36,307 bases of DNA from contig NZ_MAQA01000049.1 of NCBI RefSeq assembly GCF_001692445.1, positions 1 to 36,307 of the forward strand. The letters run 5' to 3'. Shown here one piece after another: positions 17,266 through 23,989 of this stretch. The notes beneath the pieces were generated by a model. That model saw nothing but the letters and a program-made list of their open reading frames with translations. It was not told the origin of the DNA and searched no databases. Position numbers and translations under genes: made by a program. This DNA is from Oerskovia enterophila. GTDB lineage: Bacteria; Actinomycetota; Actinomycetes; Actinomycetales; Cellulomonadaceae. Positions within the stretch are counted from its first letter, which is position 1. Each line of letters begins with the position of its first letter.

Positions 17266-18545
17266 CGGCGTCGTCGACGGTGCGGAGGGGCCGCCCGGCC
17301 GTGGCCGAGGATGCCGCGGCCCGCGCCGCCCACCGCTGGGAGGAGCGCGTCCAGCGCGGCGCGCACCCGCTCGTCTACCCGGCGTTCCGCGCGCTCGCCC
17401 GGCGCGGACCGGTCGTGCGCGTCCCGGGGCTCGGGGTCGTGGTGAACGACGCCGCGACGGCCCGCGAGGTGCTGCTCGACACCGAGCACTTCTCCAAGGT
17501 CGGCCCGGGAGCGCCCTCGGACCTGTGGACCCCCGTGCTGGGCCCGTCGGTCCTGCTCAACATGGAGGGCGAGGACCACGCGACGCTGCGGCGGGCGCTC
17601 TCGGGGCTCTTCACCCCGCGCTCGGTCGCGCAGCTCACGGCCACCGAGGCCGGGGCCTCGCTGGGGACGCTGGCGCCGCGCCTGCTCGCGGGCGAGACCG
17701 TGGACCTGGTGAGCGAGGTCGGGGCGCTCGCGGGCACCGTGATCTGCCGCATGACCGGGCTGCCGCCCACGGACGCCGCGGTGCGCGACGCGATGGTCGC
17801 GGCCCAGTCCGTCGTCGGGCTCGTGCGCCTACACCGGCGCCGCCTCACCCCGACCCAGGTCCGCTACGCGCGCGAGGTCCTCGACCGGCTGAGCGAGCCC
17901 GCCCGCGAGGCGTACCGCGACGGCGACCCCTCGACGGTCCCCGGGCGCATGCGCGGCCTGGGCCTGAGTGAGCGCGAGGCGCTCGGAGCCGTCGGGGCGT
18001 TCGTCATGACGGGCACCGAGACCATCCAGTCGTTCACGCCGCGCCTGGTCGCGCTCGCGACCGACACGGGCTGGACGGACCGCCTGCTGCGGGCCGAGCC
18101 GAGCGACCCGCTGCGCGGACGGGTCGTCGAGGAGGCGCTGCGCGTCACGGTCCCGACGCCCGCGATGCTGCGGTCGGTCCGCTCGGCGCACCGCGTGGGC
18201 GCCGTGCCCGTGCGGGCCGGGGAGCGGGTGGTGATCGCGACCGTGACCTGCTGCCGGGCGGGTGGGCCGTTCGCGCCCGACCATGACGCGGACCCCGTCC
18301 TGCGCAACCTGTGGTTCGGCGCGGGCCCGCACTTCTGCCTGGGCATGCCGCTCGCCATGGCCCAGGTGGGCGCGGTCCTGGACGCGCTGCGCCCGCTCGC
18401 GGCGGCGGGTCGCACGCTCGCGGTCACCGACCGCGAGGTCGCGCGGGGAGTCCTCATCCCGTCCTACCGGCGCCTCGAGATCGAGGCGCGCCCGGTGGAT
18501 GGCGAGCAGCCAGCAGCACGCGGAACAGGGGAAGAGACGGCATGA
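17262..18545 (+). CDS. Cytochrome P450 within the OleA-like operon
   Basis: A 427-residue soluble P450. It has helix I as MTGTETIQSF (Gly in place of the usual first Ala), ExxR in EEALRVTVPTP, and the haem loop FGAGPHFCLG with Cys359, so it appears intact. It shares VLIPSYRxL near its C-terminus with the P450 at 13941-15209 and is of similar length. A 20-residue polar tail follows. The ATG overlaps the glycosyltransferase TGA by 4 nt and the TGA overlaps the next ATG by 4 nt, so it is translated as part of the operon. The likely job is hydroxylation or other oxidation of a long acyl chain or lactone. No ferredoxin gene is in the window. Confidence 0.92.
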   Translation: MTASSTVRRGRPAVAEDAAARAAHRWEERVQRGAHPLVYPAFRALARRGPVVRVPGLGVVVNDAATAREVLLDTEHFSKVGPGAPSDLWTPVLGPSVLLNMEGEDHATLRRALSGLFTPRSVAQLTATEAGASLGTLAPRLLAGETVDLVSEVGALAGTVICRMTGLPPTDAAVRDAMVAAQSVVGLVRLHRRRLTPTQVRYAREVLDRLSEPAREAYRDGDPSTVPGRMRGLGLSEREALGAVGAFVMTGTETIQSFTPRLVALATDTGWTDRLLRAEPSDPLRGRVVEEALRVTVPTPAMLRSVRSAHRVGAVPVRAGERVVIATVTCCRAGGPFAPDHDADPVLRNLWFGAGPHFCLGMPLAMAQVGAVLDALRPLAAAGRTLAVTDREVARGVLIPSYRRLEIEARPVDGEQPAARGTGEETA

Positions 18546-20473
18546 ACGGCCCGACGACGGAGCACCTGATCGAGACCATCGGCACGCACGCGCGGGGAGG
18601 GCTCGGCGACGCGGTGGCGCTGCGCTGGTGGTCGCGACCCATCCACCGGGTGCGTGCGGACCGCGTCCCGCACGACCACGTGCGCGAGGAGCTGACGTAC
18701 AGGGAGCTGCTGCGCCGGGTCGAGGCCACGGCCGACGCCCTGCACCGCGAGGGGCTGCGCGCGGGGGACCGCGTGCTGTTCTCGGTCCGGCCCCGGCCCG
18801 AGGGGATCGTCCTGGCGCTCGCGGTCGTGCGGCTCGGGGGCGTCATCGTGTTCGTCGACCCGGGCTCGACCCCCGAGCTGTTCGGGGCGCGCGTGACCGC
18901 GGCCGACCCTCGCTGGGCCATGACCGAGGCGCTGCTCTACGCGATCTCGCGCGGTCCGCTGCGGCACGTGGCCAGGTCGCGTGGCCTCCTGCTGCCGGAC
19001 TACGCGAGCCTGCCGCTGCGCCATGTCCACTCGGGCAGGCGCCTGCCTGGGGTCCCGGGCCACTCGCTGTCCGCGCGCTCGCTCGCGACGGGGCGTCACC
19101 GAGGCGGGCGTCGCCGGTTCGTCGCCGGCGCGCCCCCCGTCACGGACCTGCCGCTCGACGCCGAGGCGCTCGTGGTCTTCACGTCCGGCACGACCTCCGA
19201 CCCCAAGGCCGTGGTCCACTCGGTGGGCTCGCTGGGTTCCGGGTGCGCGCTGCTGGCCGGGGCGTTCTCCCTCGAGCCGGGCGGGGTCGTGCACACCGAC
19301 CAGATGCTGCTCGGGATCCCGGCCCTCCTCGCGGGCGGCACGTGGTCCGTCCCGCCGGGCACCCCGGGGCAGGACGTCGTGACGTTCGCCCGGCACGCAG
19401 CCGGGGAGGCCGGGACGTACCTCGTGCCCGCCGACCTCACGCTCCTGCTCGACGCGGTCGAGTCGGGACGGGCCCCCGCGCGTGGCCCGCAGGTCGCGCT
19501 CGTCGGGGGCGCCCCGGTGACGCGCCCCCTGCTCGACCGCGCGCGCCGCCTCCTCCCGGGCACGCGGTGGATCGGGGTCTACGGCACGACCGAGATCCTC
19601 CCGGTCGCGGTCGTCGAGGCCGACGACAAGCTCGCGCACGCGGGCGACGGGGACCTGGTCGGGCTCCCGCTGGCAGGGATCGAAGCGACCATCGACACGA
19701 GCGCCGTGGAACCGGACGAGGACGGCTCCGCCCCCGGGAGAGCGCCGGTCCCGGCTCTGCACCCTCCCGTGGGAGAGCTGGTGCTGCGCGGTCCCTCGCT
19801 CATGACGGGATACCTGTCGCACCTCGACGGCGGGCAGCCACCCGTGACCGAGCACCGCACCGGAGACCTCGCCTACCTCGACGAGCGGGGACGGATCGTG
19901 CTCGTCGGGCGCACGCGCGACATGATCATCCGCGGCACCGTGAACATCTACCCCGGACTCTTCGAGCCGCGCCTGGCTGCGCTGCCCGGGGTCGGCGAGG
20001 CCTCGCTCGTGGGGGTCCTCCAGGACGACGGGGACGAGAAGGTGGTGCTCGTCGTGACGTCGAGCACCGAGGGCGGGCCCGGCACGGGGGACCCTCGCCG
20101 AGCCGGCGACCCTGACGGTGACGGTGACGGTTCGGGTGGTGTCGACGCCGAAGGAGCGCAGGTTCCGCGCACGTCCTCGGCAGCCGCGGCACCGGCGACC
20201 CCCGCGACGGGCGCAGCCCTCGCGCCTGCGGTGAGCGCCGCCGTCGGGCAGGGGGAGGGGCCCGTCCTGACGGGCGACCACCCGCTCGTCCGTACCGTGC
20301 GCGCGGCCCTGCCGGGCGTGCTCGACCACGGCGCGCTGCCGGACCACGTGCTGCACGCCGACCGCCTGCCCCTCGCGGGGCGCAGCCGCAAGCCCGACCG
20401 CGCGGCCCTGTCCCGTGCGGCCGCCCATCACCTCGCAGGCGCGGCGCCCGGGGCGAGCGCGAGCACCAGGTGA
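18542..20473 (+). CDS. OleC-like AMP-dependent synthetase
   Basis: A 643-residue member of the ANL adenylating superfamily. Core motifs are visible: A3 FTSGTTSDPKAVVHS (about residues 213-227, with Ser-Asp where Gly-x is usual), A5 YGTTEILPVA, A7 HRTGDLAYLDERG, A8 GRTRDMIIRGTVNIYPGLFE, and the A10 Lys617 in RSRKPDR. The LPV after the A5 Glu resembles OleC, the enzyme that adenylates a 2-alkyl-3-hydroxyacid and closes it to a beta-lactone. A Gly/Asp- then Ala/Pro-rich insert (about residues 505-578) splits the C-terminal subdomain and probably is a flexible loop. It overlaps the P450 stop and the dehydrogenase start by 4 nt each. An ordinary fatty acyl-CoA/AMP ligase is possible; context with OleA- and OleD-like genes favours the beta-lactone role. 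Confidence 0.82.
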   Translation: MNGPTTEHLIETIGTHARGGLGDAVALRWWSRPIHRVRADRVPHDHVREELTYRELLRRVEATADALHREGLRAGDRVLFSVRPRPEGIVLALAVVRLGGVIVFVDPGSTPELFGARVTAADPRWAMTEALLYAISRGPLRHVARSRGLLLPDYASLPLRHVHSGRRLPGVPGHSLSARSLATGRHRGGRRRFVAGAPPVTDLPLDAEALVVFTSGTTSDPKAVVHSVGSLGSGCALLAGAFSLEPGGVVHTDQMLLGIPALLAGGTWSVPPGTPGQDVVTFARHAAGEAGTYLVPADLTLLLDAVESGRAPARGPQVALVGGAPVTRPLLDRARRLLPGTRWIGVYGTTEILPVAVVEADDKLAHAGDGDLVGLPLAGIEATIDTSAVEPDEDGSAPGRAPVPALHPPVGELVLRGPSLMTGYLSHLDGGQPPVTEHRTGDLAYLDERGRIVLVGRTRDMIIRGTVNIYPGLFEPRLAALPGVGEASLVGVLQDDGDEKVVLVVTSSTEGGPGTGDPRRAGDPDGDGDGSGGVDAEGAQVPRTSSAAAAPATPATGAALAPAVSAAVGQGEGPVLTGDHPLVRTVRAALPGVLDHGALPDHVLHADRLPLAGRSRKPDRAALSRAAAHHLAGAAPGASASTR

Positions 20474-21423
20474 GCCTGCGGATCGGGGTCACGGGGGCCT
20501 CGGGATTCGTCGGGGGAGCGGTCGCCCGCCGCGCGGTGGCCGACGGGCACCGTGTCTGGACCTTCTCGCGACGCGACGCGCACGTCGACGGGGCCGAGCA
20601 CCGGACGTGGGACCTGGCCGCGGGGCCGCTCGCCGACCCGCCCGCGCTCGACGTGGTCGTGCACGCGGGGGCCGCGGTCTCCGACTGGGCCGCGACCGAC
20701 GTCGCGTGGGCGACCAATGTCGAGGGCACGCGTGCCGTGCGCGACACGTTCCCCGCGGCCCGGTGCGTGCACGTGTCCTCGGGCAGCGTCTACGACCCGT
20801 ACACGCCCACGGTCCGCGGGAAGGAGGACGAGGCCCCCGTCGACCGCTACCTCAACGCCTACGGCCGCACCAAGGCGGCGGGCGAGCGCGTGCTCGCCGC
20901 CGACGCCCGGACCCCCGGTCGTGGACCGGTCGTGATCCTGCGTCCGCACGCCGTCTACGGTCCCGGCGACACCACGCTGCTCCCGCGCATCGAGGCAGCG
21001 GTCCGAGGGCGACGGCTCGTCCTGGTCGGCGACGGGACAGCGCCCCAGTCGCTCACGCACGTCGACAACCTGGTCGACGCGGCGCTCGCGGCCTCGACGG
21101 TCGACCTGCCGGGCGGCGGGGCGCTCGTCGTCAACGTCGCCGACGCCGAGCCCGTGGTCCTGGGCGAGGTCCTGGTCGAGCTCCTGCGCCGCAGAGGGCA
21201 CGACGACGTCACGCTCGCCGGGATCCCGGCGCGCGCCGGGTGGGTGCTCGCCGCGTGCGCCGAGGCTCTCTCGCGCTGGACACGACGGACCGAGCCCCCG
21301 CGGCTCACGCGGTACGCGGTCAGCCACCTCGCGGTCGAGCGGACCTACGACCTGACGGTGCTGCGCGAGGTCCTGGGGGTCGAGCCGCGGGCCACGTCGC
21401 TCGTGGGCGCGGAGGTGTGGTGA
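20470..21423 (+). CDS. OleD-like NAD(P)-dependent dehydrogenase/epimerase
   Basis: A 317-residue extended short-chain dehydrogenase. The Rossmann motif GVTGASGFVGGAVARRAV opens the protein, the catalytic Ser lies in HVSSGSVYDP, and Tyr131/Lys135 are in YGRTK. RPHAVYGPGDTTLLPRI (about residue 157 onward) resembles OleD and 3-beta-hydroxysteroid dehydrogenase relatives. OleD reduces the 2-alkyl-3-ketoacid made by OleA to the 3-hydroxyacid that OleC activates, so all steps to a beta-lactone are present in one operon. The alternative, a nucleotide-sugar epimerase serving the glycosyltransferase, is less favoured because of that motif but cannot be excluded. The GTG start overlaps the upstream stop by 4 nt. 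It is the last gene; no clear terminator follows before the convergent TetR gene. Confidence 0.82.
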   Translation: MSLRIGVTGASGFVGGAVARRAVADGHRVWTFSRRDAHVDGAEHRTWDLAAGPLADPPALDVVVHAGAAVSDWAATDVAWATNVEGTRAVRDTFPAARCVHVSSGSVYDPYTPTVRGKEDEAPVDRYLNAYGRTKAAGERVLAADARTPGRGPVVILRPHAVYGPGDTTLLPRIEAAVRGRRLVLVGDGTAPQSLTHVDNLVDAALAASTVDLPGGGALVVNVADAEPVVLGEVLVELLRRRGHDDVTLAGIPARAGWVLAACAEALSRWTRRTEPPRLTRYAVSHLAVERTYDLTVLREVLGVEPRATSLVGAEVW

Positions 21424-21537
21424 GGGCGAGGGCCTGGGGCTCAGCCCGTCCACGCCTGCCCGCGAACGGCGGCAGCGAGTGGCGTGTTCTCGCAGCGCTT
21501 CCCGTCGTGCTCCGCGCGAGGAGGCGAGAGGTCGGGG

Positions 21538-22137
21538 TCAGCGAGCTTCTGGGCTGAGCAGACCCGATACGAGAAGCTGCACGAGGACGGTGGCGTCGTA
21601 GCGGGCGTCGTTCGCGGCACCGATGCAGAGGTTGCCGATGCCTTTGAGCACGTTGTACGCATCAACCGGCTGAGCTCTGCCTGCGGACTCGAGCGCTGCC
21701 TCGAGGAGGATGCCGCACACCGGCACGAGGCGTCCGACGAAGTAGGCATGCAGAGCGTCGGACCCAGCGCCGTCTCCCTGCAGTGCGCCAGCGAGCCCGT
21801 GCTTGGTGACGAGAAACTCCACGAACAAGGCAACCCATGCCCGCAGTGCCGCCTCGGGTGTCGCGCTCTCCGCGAGCAGTCGTGGGCCTGCATCGGCACA
21901 TGCCTCGACCTGGTGCCGGTACACAGCCACCACCAGCTCGGGACGCGTCGGAAAGTGACGGTAGATCGTCCCCACACCGACGCCAGCCTTCGCCGCGATC
22001 TCCCGCACCGGAGCGTCGACGCCGGAGGTCACGAACACTGCTGCAGCTGCGTCGAGCAGCACCTGCTGATCTCGACGCGGACGGCCCGCTTGCTGGGGTC
22101 GCGCACCGTGCGACTGCTCCCTCTCGGCGTCAACCAT
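21538..22137 (-). CDS. TetR-family transcriptional regulator
   Basis: A 199-residue one-component regulator. The N-terminal helix-turn-helix is clear: QVLLDAAAAVFVTSGVDAPVREIAAKAGVGVGTIYRHFPTR-type sequence covers about residues 24-65, with the GTIYRHF recognition helix. The C-terminal ~130 residues form the ligand/dimerisation region, probably binding a small hydrophobic molecule. The ATG at 22137 has GAGGA about 8 nt upstream; an in-frame ATG at 22161 with AAGGA upstream would give 207 residues and is equally possible. It is divergent from a hydrolase gene across a 38-bp palindrome, the classic arrangement for a repressor of its neighbour. Codon choice is less GC3-biased than in the surrounding genes. 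Confidence 0.9.
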   Translation of the reverse strand: MVDAEREQSHGARPQQAGRPRRDQQVLLDAAAAVFVTSGVDAPVREIAAKAGVGVGTIYRHFPTRPELVVAVYRHQVEACADAGPRLLAESATPEAALRAWVALFVEFLVTKHGLAGALQGDGAGSDALHAYFVGRLVPVCGILLEAALESAGRAQPVDAYNVLKGIGNLCIGAANDARYDATVLVQLLVSGLLSPEAR

Positions 22138-22178
22138 GGCTTCGTCCTCACACCTTCCCATCGCACGTCCTTGCATTA

Positions 22179-22216
22179 CGGAGCGATGTTCCGTAACGTT
22201 GCGGAACGTTGCTCCG
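22179..22216. promoter_or_regulatory. Probable TetR operator
   Basis: Nested inverted repeats share one centre at 22197.5: CGGAGC (22179) with GCTCCG (22211), GTTCCG (22188) with CGGAAC (22202), and a central AACGTT. The 38-bp element lies between the divergent TetR and hydrolase starts and is the natural operator for TetR dimers. If the longer TetR start is used it lies only 18 nt upstream of it. Confidence 0.75.
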
Positions 22217-22261
22217 ATAACCAAGTATCGCAGAGCGCAGCTCCTCGGAGAGGTACTTCTC

Positions 22262-23206
22262 ATGACTTCATCAATCGTCAGCACGCTGGACGGCATCATC
22301 GGTGCCGGGAGGCCGGTCGTGTCGGTCGCTCCGATCGCACTGTCTGCGCCGGGCAGACCGGTCCCGCTGGAGGTGCGTGTCTCGGCACCAGCGACCGGCA
22401 CAGACCTACCCGTGGTGCTGTTCTCCCACGGCAACGGATGGAACCTCGACGGGTACGCGCCGCTCACCGCGTTCTGGGCCTCTCGAGGGTTCGTCGTGAT
22501 CCAGCCCACGCACCTGGACTCTCGCCGGAACGGCTTCGGGTTCGACCACCCCGTCTTTCCGAGAATCTGGACCGAGCGGATCGCGGATCTCGCACGCATC
22601 CTCGACCAGATCGACACCATCGAGGCCGCCGTGCCAGGGCTCGCCGGCCGTATCGATCGCAGCCAGGTTGCCGCTACCGGTCACTCCTGGGGTGGACAGA
22701 CCGCGCAGGCGCTCCTCGGTGCACGGATCTTCGACGAAACGGGCCAGGTCGGCGAAGACATGTCCGACGAGCGTGTCGCCGCGGGCATTCTCTTCGCCGC
22801 GACCGGCGTCGGCGGCGATGACCTGCACCCGTTCGCACAGGCGAACTTCCCGTTCATGCGCCCCTCGTTCCAGGAGCTGACCACGCCGACCCTCGTCATC
22901 GCCGGCGACCACGACCAGTCCACGATGTCCAGCCGCGGACCCGACTGGTTCACCGACGCCTATACCTGCAGCCCCGGCGCCACCGACCTCCTCACCTTCC
23001 ACGGAGCCGAGCACTCGCTGGGAGGGATCGTCGGGCACGAAGTCGCCGAGACCACCGACGAGAACCCGGAGAGGGTCGCCATCATTCAGCGGATGAGCAC
23101 TGCGTACCTTCGGACCGCCCTGAACGTCGACGAGACCAGCTGGCCTGCGGTCCGCACTGCATTCATTGAGAGCAACGATCCGGTCGCTCACGTCGACAGC
23201 AAGTAG
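22262..23206 (+). CDS. Alpha/beta hydrolase (dienelactone hydrolase/PAF-acetylhydrolase-like)
   Basis: A 314-residue cytosolic serine hydrolase. An oxyanion-hole strand VVLFSHGNGWNLDGY (about residues 52-66) is followed by the nucleophile elbow GHSWGGQ, the likely acid in IAGDHDQST and the catalytic His in HGAEHSLGG. The order and the HGNGW segment recall the dienelactone-hydrolase/PAF-acetylhydrolase group. The Ser nucleophile rules out OleB, which has Asp. GGAGAGG (22247-22253) lies 8 nt before the ATG at 22262. It is divergent from a TetR gene with an operator between, so it is probably induced by a ligand sensed by TetR. Codon use is visibly less GC3-extreme than in neighbours, consistent with transfer of the pair. 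Substrate unknown, likely an ester or lactone. Confidence 0.85.
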   Translation: MTSSIVSTLDGIIGAGRPVVSVAPIALSAPGRPVPLEVRVSAPATGTDLPVVLFSHGNGWNLDGYAPLTAFWASRGFVVIQPTHLDSRRNGFGFDHPVFPRIWTERIADLARILDQIDTIEAAVPGLAGRIDRSQVAATGHSWGGQTAQALLGARIFDETGQVGEDMSDERVAAGILFAATGVGGDDLHPFAQANFPFMRPSFQELTTPTLVIAGDHDQSTMSSRGPDWFTDAYTCSPGATDLLTFHGAEHSLGGIVGHEVAETTDENPERVAIIQRMSTAYLRTALNVDETSWPAVRTAFIESNDPVAHVDSK

Positions 23207-23213
23207 TGCATGA

Positions 23214-23263
23214 CGGCAAGACCCCCGCCGTTCGCCATCAGGCGGTCTCGAGGGGTCTTGCCG
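23214..23263. terminator. Terminator-like inverted repeat after the hydrolase
   Basis: CGGCAAGACCCC (23214-23225) pairs perfectly over 12 bp with 23252-23263, enclosing 26 nt that can form an inner GCC/GGC hairpin. It starts 8 nt after the hydrolase stop. The remaining 23264-23393, up to the end of the convergent YqeY-like gene, shows no gene. Confidence 0.65.
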
Positions 23264-23393
23264 CCGACTCCGCAGGTCCCTCCGCGGATCGCGTCGTCGT
23301 CCGGAACGGTCGTGCGTACGCGCACTTCGCGGCCTGCTCCTGCCAGCCCAGGGTGGTCGTCGCCCGGTCGACCGAGCCGGAGCGGGCCGGCAC

Positions 23394-23858
23394 TCAGAGC
23401 GCGGCGAGCGCCTGACGCACGGCCTGCGAGAGCGCCTTGCCGTCGACCCGGCCGATGCCGCTCGCGGCGGCCGTCGCGGTCTTCATGACGTTGCCCATGT
23501 CCTTCATGGACGAGGCGCCGGTCGAGGCGATCGCGTCGGCCACGAGCGCGTCGAGCTGGGCAGGCGTGAGGCTCGCGGGCAGGTACTTCTCGATGAAGTC
23601 CGCCTCCGCGGTCTCGTTCTCGGCGCGCTCGGGCGCGTCGGCGTCGAGGTAGATCTGCGCGCTCTCGCGGCGCTTCTTGACCTCGGCGGCCAGGACGGTC
23701 TGGACCTCGGCGTCGCTGAGCTCGTGCGCCGCGGAGCCGGACTTCTCCGCGGTGCGGACGGCGCCGATGACCTGGCGGAGGGTGTTCTTGGCGAAGTCGT
23801 CGCGGGCCTTCATGGCGGTGGTGAGGTCGGCGGTCAGCCGCTCGATGGTGGTGGTCAT
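23394..23858 (-). CDS. GatB/YqeY domain-containing protein
   Basis: A 154-residue stand-alone YqeY protein, of the same all-helical fold as the tail domain of GatB. It reads MTTTIERLTADLTTAMKARD, then DFAKNTLRQVIGAVRTAEK, EKYLPASLTPAQLDALV and a closing SMKDMGNVMKTATAAASGIGRVDGKALSQ-type segment, all standard for the family. Length is normal. In GatB this domain contacts tRNA; the role of free YqeY is not firmly established, and a tRNA-related function is only inferred. It is divergent from the GH13 glucosidase, with 131 bp between starts. No clear ribosome-binding site or -10 box is seen for the ATG at 23858. Confidence 0.92.
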   Translation of the reverse strand: MTTTIERLTADLTTAMKARDDFAKNTLRQVIGAVRTAEKSGSAAHELSDAEVQTVLAAEVKKRRESAQIYLDADAPERAENETAEADFIEKYLPASLTPAQLDALVADAIASTGASSMKDMGNVMKTATAAASGIGRVDGKALSQAVRQALAAL

Positions 23859-23989
23859 GGGTCAATGGTGCCTGGTGCGGGGCCTCCGGTCCTACGCCAT
23901 TGCGGTTCTCGCCGCCGCCCGGGGCGGCAAGAGCCCGCCCGGCGCGTCCCGGCGCGCACCCCACCGGCAGCGGTGAGAGGCTCGACGAC

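Noticed and set aside
21424-21537. Terminator between the OleD-like and TetR genes
   Set aside because: Only short GC-rich pairings are visible; no stem comparable with the other convergent intergenic hairpins was found.
22262-23206. OleB for the OleA/C/D-like cluster
   Set aside because: It has a Ser nucleophile elbow (GHSWGG), not the Asp of OleB, and is controlled by a divergent TetR rather than being in the operon.
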